Below are positions 1 through 11,602 of a DNA stretch of 64,000 nucleotides, piece by piece. Both the position numbers and the translations under genes were made by a program. Source of the DNA: Effrenium voratum. Its lineage: Eukaryota > Sar > Dinophyceae > Suessiales > Symbiodiniaceae. How positions within the stretch are numbered: position 1 is the first letter of the stretch; each line of letters starts with the position of its first letter. The stretch is from assembly GCA_963377175.1 (NCBI GenBank), contig CAUJNA010003805.1:486001-550000 (forward strand), given 5' to 3'. The notes beneath the pieces are model-generated. The model worked only from the letters and a program-made list of their open reading frames with translations. It was not told where the DNA came from and did no database searches.

Positions 1-128
1 ATAGATTAACCCAGTTGCCCAGTGGGGCTCCTTCTCCTCTTTTATTGTGGCAAGGGTTCCCCTCTAAACTCAACTCACTAAGACAGGATGCCTTTTTCTC
101 CCATGGCCACCGGGCATCCGAGTTGATG

Positions 129-243
129 TGGCCATGGGTCAAAAGCCCGCACCCCCAGTGAACATCCCAATCCCCACTAAAATAGACTAAAATGGGTGCT
201 GCACCTACCCCAAAAAGGTACCATTGGTTTTGACCCACAGCAT
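129..243 (-). mobile_element. Hairpin element, family 1 (GTGGGTCAAAA termini)
   Basis: An imperfect inverted repeat runs from GGCCATGGGTCAAAAG to TTGGTTTTGACCCACAG. Its interior, read on the minus strand, closely matches the element at 52490-52605, sharing 'CACCCATTTTAGTCTA' and 'GGGATGTTCACTG'. It contains no reading frame, so it is a short non-autonomous element. It lies about 45 bp upstream of the candidate exon at 287. Confidence 0.65.
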
Positions 244-286
244 ATGGGGTCAAGATTTGGCCCGTTTTTCCCTCCACAAATCCCAG

Positions 287-367
287 GTGCGGCAGAAGGT
301 GAAGGTGCCGCTGGTGCCCAAGGTAGTGGCCACCGGCAGCATCCTCGAGCCCGGCATCTCAGCGGGC
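287..367 (+). CDS. Candidate internal exon, product unknown
   Basis: After TCCCAG the only open frame through this GC-rich block reads VRQKVKVPLVPKVV, then a Gly/Ser-rich stretch. Third positions are almost all G or C, unlike the flanks. The 5' boundary is a clear AG|G. The 3' boundary is uncertain (GC or GA donor near 360-370). No family is recognised. The phase does not join simply to the next candidate exon at 777, so an exon may be missing or these may be different genes. Confidence 0.45.
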
Positions 368-776
368 GACGACTGTTTTGGGACCCCGGCCCTCCACCCC
401 CCCCCCCCCCCCCCGCCCCAACAAAAACAAATTCAACATAAACAAACGGAAGAATCGGTTTTTTGGTTGTTGATTTGGTTTCCGCTTGATTTACCATCAA
501 ACAACGGGGCAAACTCGAAAATTTAGACAGACCTGCATGGTTGTGAGTGTTTGTGGTTTATGTTCCATTGCCATGTTAAACATAATTCCCCGACCAACTT
601 TCCATGAACATACTCTGAATGTGGTATATGGGTTGATGGCCCAATTGGTATAGTCTCGCAGCCAAGTTGGGAAGCAATCTGAAGTTGGTACATTTTGGCC
701 AGATCTCCAACCCAGAGAAAGCATTTTGGTTTTTTGTTTCTTCCTTTCTTGTGGGCATATCGCCCACCCGCTGGAG
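368..776. other. Intron-like, no gene seen
   Basis: Near-50% GC sequence with a poly-C run around 398-417. The T-rich tract at 727-750 is a plausible polypyrimidine tract for the acceptor at 776. Nothing else is recognisable. Confidence 0.5.
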
Positions 777-813
777 GCCTCTCAGCTACGTGAACCCCAG
801 CTGCGTCCTGGAG
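777..813 (+). CDS. Candidate short exon, product unknown
   Basis: After a strong T/C-rich tract and CTGGAG, one nucleotide plus twelve codons read PLSYVNPSCVLE with nearly all G/C third positions. The exon would end at a GC donor (GAG|GCGTTC) in phase 0, matching the phase-0 start of the candidate at 1901. The peptide is too short to assign to a family. Confidence 0.4.
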
Positions 814-1106
814 GCGTTCCCTGCAACTTTATCCTTAAGCATTCTACTTTCCGTGGGTGCGTGGAGGGACAACCACAACAACACTCGCATCTACTTTTGC
901 TCCATATCCGAGGTGTCGGACGGGGTGGTGAGGGATGGAGGAGTCAAAAGCCACACCTCCTGGTTTCCACCCCGCTCCGCGCCTGCTCCACACGCCCTGC
1001 ACCCACGCTCTCACGTACTCATGTGCGCACGCACGCACCCATGCATCCAGCCACTCACTGCACCCACGCATCCACGCATCCACGCACCAGCACACCCGTG
1101 CACGCG

Positions 1107-1270
1107 CGCACCCACGCACCCACGCACACACGCACCCACGCACCCACGCACCCACGCACCCACGCACCCACGCACCCACGCACCCACGCACCCACGCACC
1201 CACGCACCCACGCACCCACGCACCCACGCACCTACGCACCCACGCACCAACGCACCTACGCACCTACGCA
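1107..1270. repeat. Octamer microsatellite (CGCACCCA)n
   Basis: Tandem copies of an 8-bp unit, degenerate at both ends, with C/T variants near 1228-1270. All six frames stay open here, producing long Thr/His/Pro/Arg frames that are artefacts of the repeat. Confidence 0.95.
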
Positions 1271-1900
1271 CCCGCGCATGGGAGACTTGCCACACGCTCA
1301 AAGAACAGTGCTCCCAAAACAGCGTGTTCCCACGAAAGTGGAGGATTATTTCTTTTGGGCGATACAAGGTAGAGTTGGAATGGAGGAGTGAAGGGCTTAT
1401 TCATGATGAAGGTGTTGATCTTTGTGGATTTCTTGTTTCAGGTGTGTGAGCAATAGTATATCATGTGCCCAGACGGTGGTCGTTTTCATATTCAAAGTGA
1501 AGGGAGAAAACATGTCATGGATGATGGGCATGAGGGTAAAAGGAACCTGTCAATATAGACTTGGATGAAGAAAAAAACGGCAGATCAGTTGGTGGGGTCA
1601 ATCTCCTGGGTTCTTGTTTCTTTCATTGGTTGGAAAGATTCACATCCTAGGCTTGGGGCTTTTCACAGTGACGCTGGCGCTACACACAGACACACAGCCT
1701 GAGGATCATGATACTCATAGATGCCCCGATGCCCAGAGGGTGTTTTGAGGCTTAGGTTTGCAGCAAAGGAAGCAGCTGTGCCGTTGCAAGGATCAAGTTT
1801 AGCAGCTGCATTGGAAGACTTTGGTTCAATGCGAGTGACTTTTTCGGACGTGTCCCTGTCGCAGCCTGAGGTATCTTTTTGGTGGTCGCACTGTTGCCAG

Positions 1901-1945
1901 GCGCCGCCAGACCGGGAGGAGACTGAGGGCGAAAAGCTCCTGGAG
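1901..1945 (+). CDS. Candidate exon, acidic helical segment
   Basis: Follows TTGCCAG and reads APPDREETEGEKLLE, 15 codons in phase 0, ending at GAG|GCTCG (a GC donor). The strongly helical, charged composition resembles the coiled-coil exons further right. Flanking sequence has stops and lower GC. It may belong to the same gene as the exon at 3171, whose phase agrees. Confidence 0.42.
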
Positions 1946-3170
1946 GCTCGAACCTCTCCCCCTAAGATTCACCGGTCGGACCACTCCTTCAATTGTTTGG
2001 TGGTCTAACGGTGGCGTACATTGGATGGTGTGGCGGACATCATTGACATGGTTTCCTATTCAAGCATGTTGTTCCTTGTATGTTTCCACGCAAAGCAACA
2101 ACCACGGTATTCGCACGAAGGCATACACAACACACGTGCCAGGATGCAGTGGCTTTTTGTGGGTTGGGGATCCTTCACTAGTGGGATGTCGCCTCGCCGT
2201 TAAAACTGTAGGTCCTGATCCTCTTTCAAAGGAAACCCAAAAGACTTCCGTGTCTTGGCTTCAGTGTCATATTTTCCCCATGTGCTTGCTATGTATCCTC
2301 TTCCGACATGTCCAAGTCAAATCTCGTGATGTTTTGTCCTGGGTCTCAGAGCTCCCGGAAAGGGAAGGAACTCCAACGAATTCGCATTCCGAAGAGCTCT
2401 TTTTGGATCGGGCATCAGCCTATTCGTGCAAGTAAGCCACAGGAGCCTTGGGAACACATAGTGATCAGCCAATTTCTAAGCACCAAGAGATCGAAATTGG
2501 CGTTCCAAGCCGGCTCTGTGCCAGTTCTTAGCCGCTCGGAGAGTTTATGCAACAATCGGGAAGTGTCGAGCCCCACTCCAATTTGTCTTTGAATCTTGAT
2601 AAGTTGTGCAGTTCTTCGGCACTTTTTCGAAGAAAGGGGAGCCAAAGGCAAGCCACTCTTTTTTGTGGGGACCCCTCTTCCCCTAATTTTGCAAGCCCGC
2701 TTTTTCTCAAGATGCCCCGTGATCCATGGTGCTTTAGTTTGTCCGCAGGCCATGAGGAAAAAGATGGAGACCTTGAATCTTGTCAAGGACGCTGATGTGT
2801 GTGTGTGTGTGCGCAGCCCAAGTGCTCAGGACCAAAACCGCTAAAGTTCTGCCTGCATTGAACGTCGCATTTATTGACGGGCAACAGGAGCACAAACAAG
2901 AACAAGTACGAACAATGACAAGCAATAAAAGACAACAATAAGAGCACATGGGTCTGTCGTTTTGTGGAGGGAGCCCAAAAGGGAAGCCAATCATTTTGTT
3001 GGGGCCCCTTAAAGAAAGACACCCCCCAAGTAATCAGCTTCCCTCTTGGTCTTGTGAGTTCAAACTCCCAAACCAATCCAAACCACCGAAATTCGGGGGA
3101 GGCTGAAATGGGAATGCACAAATCTGAGAGTGGTGTGGGTGCGCACAGCAGCTTCAGCGATTGATCGAAG
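1946..3170. other. Intron-like, no gene seen
   Basis: About 50% GC, with a short GT run at 2797-2811. No frame has exon-like codon bias and no hairpin element is recognised. Confidence 0.5.
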
Positions 3171-3228
3171 GACGAGCAGCTTCGGGAGGCGCTCTCCGCG
3201 GAGCTGTGTGAGAAGGCATTGGCCGGAG
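3171..3228 (+). CDS. Candidate coiled-coil exon
   Basis: Between TTGATCGAAG and a GA-type donor (CCG|GAGTCT) the frame reads DEQLREALSAELCEKALA, a good amphipathic helix with almost all third positions G or C. It ends with one spare nucleotide, fitting the start of the candidate exon at 8872. No family can be named from one helix. Confidence 0.52.
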
Positions 3229-4006
3229 TCTCTTCTTTTCTTTTTTTTTTTTGGGGGGGGGGCCGGGGTGGCGGTAGGGGGAGACGTGGGCGAGTAAAGC
3301 AGTGGCGTTTTCTTCTCAAAGATCGAGTTGAATCAGAGACCCCAAAACAACAGAATACAAAACACCACAGCCACATTTGAGGGATTCTCGAAATGGACCC
3401 CACCAACAGTTTTAGTAGACCCCTATGGCCCTATGAGAAACATCTATTTTGACGCATGCCCAAATGGCGACGGAGTCCCCTACGGTTTTCGGGACAAAGG
3501 CATCCCCCCCCCCGCTGCCCGAGCAAAAAGCGGCACATCTGTTTGCGTGCTTACGTTGGGGGCCCCAAGACAAGCGTTTTTCCTTCTCAACCCCAAAAAA
3601 CGGGCAGCCCCAAACAAGAACCACTTGGGGAGGCTTTGGGGGTTTATGGCGCCAGTCCCCAATGGAAGCTACACCCCTTCGGCTTTCCTTGGTGTCGGGC
3701 CTGGTTGGGTGACTGAAATTCGGAATCTGTGGCCAGGCCTCCGGAGGCTTTCGGCACTTTCGGAGCTCGGGTTGGTTCCAACCTTCCAACTTGAATGTCC
3801 GCGGTTTCACGTAGCAAGCCGGGCAGTTGTTTTTGCTCTGGCTGGAGAGGGGGAGTTTGGTGCTGTCTTCACAGAACTTAGAGGTTGTTGATCAGTTTGG
3901 CATTCCGCAGACTTCTGATCCGATGTCTGGAAGATTGCAGGGAAAGGCAACGCCAATCCACAAGCCTTCAAAGCAATAATTTGCTGAGGCCTATGCCAAT
4001 CAGCAG

Positions 4007-4029
4007 CATCATCATCATCGTCGTCGTCA

Positions 4030-4081
<52 letters not shown>

Positions 4082-4102
4082 TGTCATCATCACCATCATC
4101 AC

Positions 4103-4195
<93 letters not shown>
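4007..4195. repeat. ATC / GTCATC microsatellite
   Basis: A block of GTC and GTCATC units passes into pure ATC repeats. Read on the minus strand it gives poly-Asp and on the plus strand poly-Ile or poly-Ser. These frames have no coding support outside the array. Confidence 0.95.
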
Positions 4196-4957
4196 GTATC
4201 AGCAACCGCACCTGCAACAACATGTCATCGCCCTGCCAACTCCTTGCCTCGAAAAACGAGTCGCACAGCCAGGAATCCGCGCAGCTGACGCTGTTGCGGG
4301 AAGCCAATCACCTGCCACAGCTGCGTTTGGGCCCTGAAGCAGGGCATGGCTCACAGACTGGGCCCCGCAGTGTCATTTGCCTACCGTGGGATCCCATGGA
4401 TCCCCCAAATGGGGTCCGGTTGTCATCTGTTGGGAACCCTGGGTTGGTCAACCTCGTTTACTATGCCGCACCAAGCGTTGGACACTTTTCGCGTCTTTCG
4501 ACATGCCTGGTGAGGAAGAAGAGGCGCTTGGGTGTGATATATCCCCTCGCGGGGATGTATTCAGTATTCATGGATGACCTCAACATTTGTGATTGTTGGT
4601 TGTGGAGTGGCTTTCAACACATCGAATGCACAATCAATGTGTTTTTTCCCCCGCGAATCTCACTGCCCCAAATAATGGGAGTACCAATGTTCTGAACCAA
4701 AAGCCAGCCAAGGCTGTTCGCAAAAACTTCAGAGATGAGACTCTAAGTTTGGTCTTGAACAATGCCGTGCCGCAATGCAAGCTTTGGAGATGGGTTCTGG
4801 CAAAGTGGGCTGGTGAACTGCAAGGATCCGCGATTTGATGTTTGACCCCAGCGAGGCAACGTGTTCACATGAAGCGAGGACGTGACTATCTATGCTGCAT
4901 CACTGCGTGATTTGCATCCAGAGGTCCTTTGCTGGCATGTGTCAAACGTTTTTTGGA

Positions 4958-6121
4958 AGTGTGTGTGTGTGTGTGTCTGTGTGTCTGGGTGTCTGTGTGT
5001 TTGTATGTCTGTGTGTTTGTGTGTCTGCGTGTCTCTCTGTGTGTGTGTGTGTCTGTTGTTGTGTCTGTGTCTGTGTCTGTGTCTGTGTCTGTGTCTGTGT
5101 CTGTGTCTGTGTCTGTGTCTGTGTCTGTGTCTGTGTCTGTGTCTGTGTCTGTGTCTGTGTCTGTGTCTGTGTCTGTGTCTGTGTCTGTGTCTGTGTCTGT
5201 GTCTGTGTCTGTGTCTGTGTCTGTGTCTGTGTCTGTGTCTGTATGTCTGTGTCTGTGTCTGTGTCTGTGTCTGTGTGTGTGTCTGTGTCTGTGTCTGTGT
5301 CTGTGTCTGTGTCTGTGTCTGTGTCTGTGTCTGTGTCTGTGTCTGTGTCTGTGTCTGTGTCTGTGTCTGTGTCTGTGTCTGTGTCTGTGTCTGTGTCTGT
5401 GTCTGTGTCTGTGTCTGTGTCTGTGTCTGTGTCTGTGTCTGTGTCTGTGTCTGTGTCTGTGTCTGTGTCTGTGTCTGTGTCTGTGTCTGTGTCTGTGTCT
5501 GTGTCTGTGTCTGTGTCTGTGTCTGTGTCTGTGTCTGTGTCTGTCTGTGTCTGTGTCTGTCTGTGTCTGTGTCTGTGTCTGTGTCTGTGTCTGTGTCTGT
5601 GTCTGTGTCTGTGTCTGTGTCTGTGTCTGTGTCTGTGTCTGTGTCTGTGTCTGTGTCTGTGTCTGTGTCTGTGTCTGTGTCTGTGTCTGTGTCTGTGTCT
5701 GTGTCTGTGTCTGTGTCTGTGTCTGTGTCTGTGTCTGTGTCTGTGTCTGTGTCTGTGTCTGTGTCTGTGTCTGTGTCTGTGTCTGTGTCTGTGTCTGTGT
5801 CTGTGTCTGTGTCTGTGTCTGTGTCTGTGTCTGTGTCTGTGTCTGTGTCTGTGTCTGTGTCTGTGTCTGTGTCTGTGTCTGTGTCTGTGTCTGTGTCTGT
5901 GTCTGTGTCTGTGTCTGTGTCTGTGTCTGTGTCTGTGTCTGTGTCTGTGTCTGTGTCTGTGTCTGTGTCTGTGTCTGTCTGTGTCTGTGTCTGTGTCTGT
6001 GTCTGTGTCTGTGTCTGTGTCTGTGTCTGTGTCTGTGTCTGTGTCTGTGTCTGTGTCTGTGTCTGTGTCTGTGTCTGTGTCTGTGTCTGTGTCTGTGTCT
6101 GTGTCTGTGTCTGTGTCTGTG

Positions 6122-6153
<32 letters not shown>

Positions 6154-6180
6154 TGGGTGTGTGTGTGTGTGTGTGTGTGT
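4958..6180. repeat. About 1.2 kb GT / TGTGTC hexamer array
   Basis: GT-rich lead-in, then nearly perfect TGTGTC units from about 5057 to 6120, broken by four-base phase slips (for example near 5541-5570 and 5977). It ends in GTGC and GT units. Because the unit contains no stop in any frame, all six frames are open for over 400 codons. These are not genes. Confidence 0.97.
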
Positions 6181-7376
6181 GCGCGTCTGTGTATCGAAGT
6201 TTTGGGGGCCACACTCCAATGAGGCAAATGGTTTCTTCCCTATTTGGGGGCTTGGCGTTTTAGCCTTCTTGAAGTAATCAAACTAAGCTTCATGAAACTT
6301 AGGTGAAGCTGAACCACCAGAAGATCACATCCGCAAAACAAAAGCCAGCAAAATCGCGCTCAGATCAGCCTGGCGCCGCTGAGTTCAAGCAGGGACGCCC
6401 AGTGTGGCTTTGGCTTCGGAGGGTTTTCGGGTCTTTCCCTTTCTGTCCGATTTACAGAGAAAACTTTTTGGGCGCAGTGCATGTTAGCAAGAATTGAGAA
6501 AGCACTCTCTGGTAAATTCGCATAGACCCCAAAAAGGGTCCACTAAACAGGCCCCCCCCCCCCTAAAGGATTTCTTCAACATAAGTCTTCTGGCGACCTT
6601 CCGTCAATTTTCAGTTTTTCGCCGCTTCTGAGACAAGCTGTGCAGGCAGACCTATTTGAGGGGACAGAATCTAAATCGTGCCGACACACAGAGAATGAAG
6701 CATGAGTTGACGAGAGGGGTAACCCCGTGCAAAGCCCCTTGAAAAGGCGGCGCAAGAGAAACTGGAGTCCCAGTGGGCTTTGATTCGACAACCCCCCAAC
6801 GGTGACTCCAGGGTTCACTCCTGATAAGACTAGTGCGTAAGGAGATTTTAGTTTTGCCTGAGGTCATGTTCTTTCACCCCCAATTCCTCATGTCAACTAG
6901 TTACTACTTAGCTTCCTTGATCTACGGGCCATACAGCATCTTGAAGGAGACGACCAGCAGTGCGTTTCAGCAGGTTGCTCCTTTGACCGCAACCGGACCC
7001 TTCGGCTGTTTGAAGCCCGGAACCAAGCCTGTGGGCCAGGGCCTTCTACCATCATATGGAGGAGCCGGGACTGGGGCCTGGAGTCGGAGGATCAAACCCT
7101 TGAGCTGAAATGCGGGCAGGGCCACGTGGTGGTTGGTCAGTGTGGCTCCCATGGAATTCAACAATCGAAAGGTTGACTTGCGGGAGAGTCCCTTGGAAGT
7201 TAGGCGTGTGCGATTTCTGTAGTCCAGGGTGGACATGTCCCTTTGAAATAAACAAGACTTCCCTGTTGGTGTTAAAGGGAATCTATCACTACAGCAGTGG
7301 CCTGAAGCAATTGGAAGAAGACGTGTGCTTTGTTGCCCAATGTGCCGAGTGTTGGACTGTTGCCGGGAGTTGCCAG

Positions 7377-7451
7377 GAGTATCCCAAGTACGTGCCAGAT
7401 GAAGAGTTGGTGGAACGGATGCGAGGCTGGCATTGGGGAGAACTGACACGG
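7377..7451 (+). CDS. Weak candidate exon, product unknown
   Basis: Starts after GTTGCCAG and ends at CGG|GTACAG, an exact 25 codons containing YPKYVPDEELVERMRG. Both boundaries fit dinoflagellate splice signals. Third-position GC is lower than in the confident exons, and the phase does not fit between 3171 and 8872, so it may be chance. Confidence 0.25.
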
Positions 7452-8871
7452 GTACAGAATTGTCCCATTCTGAATGTAGCAATTCATCTCTTCAGAAAAT
7501 GCCACTTTACCCTTGATATGGATCCGGAAATAGGCTAAACAAACACCCCTGAGCATTGTTGTATTATCGGTTGCTTTGTGTGGCGAGGGGCGCAGGAGTG
7601 GGCGATTTTCTTTGAGAGGGCTCGTCTGGGACACATACCTTTCCTTCCAAGCATATCCGCGCCTGTCGTTGAGACGTTGTGAGACGTGAGGGGCCCCTGC
7701 TGACCAGACTCTTGTAAGTGTTGATGATGACCTGTGGTTAGCCAAGCACTGCTGCAGCGAGCTGCGCCGTGGGTCTGTTTCAGCCACAAGGCTCAGTGCC
7801 CCCTGAGCGTTTTTGTTGGTGGTGGTCCCATCAACCTTGTCATTGAGGTTTCAGACTTCCAATGAATGGAAAGTTGGGGCTAAAGTCAATCGGAAAGAGA
7901 AGCCAAGCAAGGGGAACCCGGGAGTTTGTTGCTAGTGTATTCCTCCACTGAGCATGCGGCAAACCCCAGCAAAAGGCAGAGCTAAGTCCACCTTCCACAA
8001 AGCCCCAGAACTGGGAATTCTTTGAAAGTCATTTGGGTTTGGCTCAAGAAACCGGTACCAAAATGGAGCCCTGGTAAGTGGAAACATGGACCAAAACCCG
8101 CGTAACCCCTCCTGTTTAATTTTGAGCCACAGCCATTTTACATCTTAAGGTTCAATCAACATGGAGAGTGCAGCTCCAGAACTTCAGAACTGAGCAGGAT
8201 ACTTCTACGACGCCGGTGGTCTGGTGGAGAGCCAATCGGTGCTGACCTCGCAGGGCTTCACTTTTTGGCAACCCCCCGACCAAGAATGGTGGTTTTCCTC
8301 TTGGTTTCCCTTACCCACCAAACATGGGGTCTAAAAAAAGACAAGCCCCAGAAGAAGGGGTTATTCTGGAGGTTCCTTCATTGCACGGGAGAGAAAGGGA
8401 CTCCCCGCGCCTTATTGGAAACACCTTGGGCTAAAAGTCGGTTTCCGGGCGAAGTCGATTCAGCAGGAGGGACGCCCTGATTCCTTCGGTGACGTGTCAC
8501 CCGGCTTGGCATTTTCGTAGAGCCGAAAAAACAACGACAGCCACGTGCAAAGACTCATGATATTCAAGCAAACGTGTCTTATTGCTCATGTTCAATCACG
8601 CGGCAACAGCCCAACCATTTTTCACGATCCGGGCTCTCCTGCCTGCATGCGGTCTGTGTGAGACCGACAGGCTGCAAGGAGCGGCAAGTCCCATTTTTGA
8701 ATCCAGAGAGCACATCTTTTTGCCAATCGGGATCCAGGCGTAGCATGGCCTTGGGGAAAGCCTGACTGCAACAGCCCGGGTGAAGTCCTTCTTTTGTCGA
8801 TATCCCCAACTGTTTCGGTCCAAATTGTAGAAATCTCCTCGGCCAGCATGGGTCAATGCTTGCATCTCAAG
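7452..8871. other. Intron-like, one hairpin element
   Basis: Contains the family 2 element at 8031-8136. I see no other exon or repeat. Confidence 0.5.
8031..8136 (+). mobile_element. Hairpin element, family 2 (GTGTGGCTCAAA termini)
   Basis: Inverted termini TTTGGGTTTGGCTCAAG and AATTTTGAGCCACAGCC flank a core with 'GGTAAGTGGAAACATGG'. The core recurs in opposite orientation at 44677-44786. No reading frame; a non-autonomous intronic element. Confidence 0.7.
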
Positions 8872-8955
8872 TGCTTGACGGTTCCAAGGTTTTGCTTGAG
8901 AAGAAGCAGCACCCCAGCGGCATCAAGGCGAAGAGTCTGAAGCTGGCACGGCTCT
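8872..8955 (+). CDS. Candidate exon, possibly terminal
   Basis: After CATCTCAAG the frame reads LDGSKVLLEKKQHPSG and continues with basic residues to TGA at 8953-8955. Most third positions are G or C up to the stop, which suggests a C-terminus. Alternatively a GC donor (AAGCTG|GCACGG) would splice it onward. The start phase agrees with the end of the 3171 exon. Product unknown. Confidence 0.35.
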
Positions 8956-9404
8956 GAAAACGGCACGCGAACAAGAGTGTCACTTTCCTTACGCGATGCG
9001 TGGAAGGAGGTCAAAGAGGGAGATGCGGAGGGTTCGCAGATTTCCCCAGATTTGAGACATGAGTGATTCCTCTAAGACCTCCCCTTGGTGAATGGTTTTT
9101 CAAGGCATAGGCAACGGAGGGTGTTTTGCAGGACCCACATGTGGCCATTGGCAAATCTTTTCGGGTGCCCTTTTCAGAGTCTCGCAGCTGGCTGCCTTGG
9201 ACCGGGGCACTGGGACGCCGGTCCCAAATCTGCTGAACAACATGTGGGTGGAATGGTTGCACACGTTGTTCTGTTGGGTCATGTTCTGCAAGGTCCATGA
9301 TGTTTTTGCATGGAGCTGGGGTAAGCTGTTCATTGGCACCTGAGGGATTTGTGATGCCTCCGCGAAACAGAAGCCAGCTGATTTTAGACCGCCCAGCCTC
9401 CCAG

Positions 9405-9449
9405 GCGTGGCAAAGCCAAGCCAATGCGGCCAAGCCGCAGGGGGCCGGG
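9405..9449 (+). CDS. Weak candidate exon (AWQSQANAAKP)
   Basis: Follows CCTCCCAG with an upstream C/T tract and reads AWQSQANAAKPQGAG in phase 0. If the GC donor at CC|GCAGGG (end 9436) is used, the spare bases fit the exon at 11016. Coding bias drops after 9449. No homology recognised. Confidence 0.3.
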
Positions 9450-11015
9450 GATTTTGAAGCCGCTTTTGGAGCGGAGGGCAATGCAACTTTCAGCGTGAAT
9501 GACGGATTTGTGCGACGAATCCTAGGTCGCACACAATTGACGACAGTTGTTTTCGCCCCATCCTTTCAAGTAGCCCCTGGCTGCTATTTATGTTAATAAA
9601 GCAGTGACAACGGCATTCCTCATGACAAGCACACTCCCCTCCCCCTTTCAGGTACTGTGCGGAGTCAAGGAAGGAATCCGAGAACTTGAACTTTTCCCGG
9701 TGTTAGACACGTGCCGCACTTGTCTTCTAGTCCTCTTACAGCCAAAGCAAAACGTGGCATCAATGATGTCGTACAAGGAGCATTCTAAGATGGCCACCCA
9801 GACAGAGGGGCGCGCTACTGGGTGAGCTTATGCACCATTTCTGAATTCTGAATCCTACTAGCAGTTGGCGCTTCAGGACGCTGGTGGTTTGCAGGTCAGG
9901 GATTCCACAGTGATTGACCATGCAAACCGGAGTCAGAGGATACTGGGAAGGCCATCCGGGCATTCGAGATGTTCCTTTTGCGCCGAAAGAACTTACCACA
10001 CACGGCAAACCTTTTTGGCTTTTCACGGATGCCGAGTGTGCCATTGGCAAGTCGCGAGTTGCATTCCCTGGGGCACTATTCTGAAGGGCCAAAGACTGCC
10101 TGGAGCCGCAGAGTTGCGACCGCTGAAAGCGAAGTCGCAAAAATCGGATCGCCTTGGCAACGGGCAGGGCCCAGCGAGTTTCGGGGTGCAGGGCAGCCGA
10201 AATACCGATTGGAGGGCACCCAGTGTTTGACACACAACCGTTTTGCCTGGCTTGCAAAGTGAGGCGAATGTTTGACCAGAAGCAGGAAGGGACCAAAATG
10301 GGTTTGGTCAGAAAGTGCCACATTTCTCGTTGGAAAGTCTTGCTGAGGAAAGCACGTCGAGCCATGGGGAGCGTACCAAGAGCGGAGTTTTACAGCTGGA
10401 ATATCACATTCAATTCAGATACCTCATGAGAAGGAGCCGATGTGGAATGAGAACATATATTGCAACAACCTCTGTTTGGTGCAATTGCGAGTGAGACACA
10501 TAGGTCGTACTTAGTCATACTTGAAGGCATTGCTTTGCCAGACTGCATGAGCGTTCTACTGTAATTTCGAGAGCCGGATCAGCCAAGCTGGGGTATGAGG
10601 ATTTGGAGGAGAGCCACCGACTCACTCACTGCATAGTTCATGAGTGCCTTTGAGGACCAATATCCTGTCTGGCTTACCCAGACATGCTCCCAATAGGCCC
10701 CTGGTGGGAGTCGGGTGCTTTAAGTTTAAGTGTCCGCAACACGCAAAACTCGCACAGGAAGGTCAATGTTTATTGCGCCGCAGCTATTCAATGGAGTGCG
10801 CGAGTCCTATTGTATGCGCACACACACATATTATATTTGAACAATACACACATTATATATATATACACATATATATATATACACATAAATTCACACTCAT
10901 CAATAGATCGACAGATGCAGAGGAATCGCGCCGCAAGTGTTCAACTTCTTTGAGAGGATTCAAATATGGCCAAGAACTGCGTGGCCATCGGAGCAGCACC
11001 CAACGTCACACGCAG
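9450..11015. other. Intron-like stretch
   Basis: Includes an AT run at 10848-10884. A moderately GC-rich segment at 10076-10200 gives overlapping frames but no consistent codon bias, so no exon is called. Confidence 0.45.
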
Positions 11016-11067
11016 GTGCGAGGAGCTCACGGCCGAGAACAAGCGCCATGTGGATGAGGCGAAGATT
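11016..11067 (+). CDS. Coiled-coil exon
   Basis: After CACACGCAG one nucleotide plus 17 codons read CEELTAENKRHVDEAKI, a clear amphipathic helix with G/C third positions. The other two frames are stopped or poorly biased. The end is placed at a GC donor (ATT|GCCGTG), which puts the next exon in phase 0. A GA donor eleven bases downstream is an alternative, because the frame meets TAG at 11083. Confidence 0.55.
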
Positions 11068-11545
11068 GCCGTGCAACAGATATAGGTGTCTTTTGTAGGC
11101 TTGTTTGGGTGAAGATAGGCGGTCTTGGTGGGTTTCAGTTTGGTTCTAACCATTTACCGGCGGACCCCATTAACTTGTTTTTCCAAACGGACATGCTCTG
11201 TGTGTGTGTTTACTTGTGGCTGAGCTTAGCCTCCGATGATGGTATATGTATCTTCTTGATGATCTCACGTGGTTTTGCTTTTAGAAATGAACATAACTTC
11301 TGGTTGATAGTCCCCCTCGCCATGGACGAGGCCCCCCGGCGGTTGAAACCGAATCATCCCACTGGGTGAGCATCACTGGAGTCCTTGGCCTCCCAGTGCA
11401 ACACGGAGAGTGGTCTTCTAAAAGGGGAGGGCCCCTTTTGGGATGGCTGTGAGAGGACACCCATTTTGGAAACCAATTTAAGGGCGAACTTGGAGCAAAC
11501 ACTCCCAACGGGCGGGGGGATGTTTTGCATGTTGCAGCCTTTCAG

Positions 11546-11602
11546 GCCGATGCTTCGGCGCCGGTGCGGCAGGCCCGGGAGGCGTGGCAGGCGGAGATGC
11601 AG
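11546..11602 (+). CDS. Coiled-coil exon
   Basis: Starts after GCCTTTCAG and reads ADASAPVRQAREAWQAEMQ in phase 0, ending at a GC donor (CAG|GCGGGG). Ala/Gln/Glu/Arg-rich helix with nearly all third positions G or C. It joins in phase to the exon at 12651. Confidence 0.6.

Larger units (their letters stand above)
3229..7376. other. Repeat-dominated intron or intergenic stretch
   Basis: Holds the trinucleotide/hexanucleotide array at 4007-4195 and the long TGTGTC array at 4958-6180, listed separately. The rest (3229-4006, 4196-4957, 6181-7376) shows no exon with convincing codon bias or paired splice signals. Confidence 0.5.

Noticed and set aside
1011..1449. Thr-His-Pro-Arg repeat proteins on both strands
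   Set aside because: Readings of the CGCACCCA octamer array.
3807..4337. Poly-Asp, poly-Ile and poly-Ser proteins
   Set aside because: Produced by the ATC microsatellite; the flanks lack codon bias and splice signals.
4886..6277. Several overlapping frames of 425-461 codons (Cys-Val, Ser-Val, Thr-Asp and His-Arg repeats)
   Set aside because: They are six-frame readings of the TGTGTC array, with no coding signal outside it.
9865..10262. Moderately GC-rich frames of about 100 codons
   Set aside because: Two overlapping frames compete, third-position bias is weak, and no paired splice sites are found.
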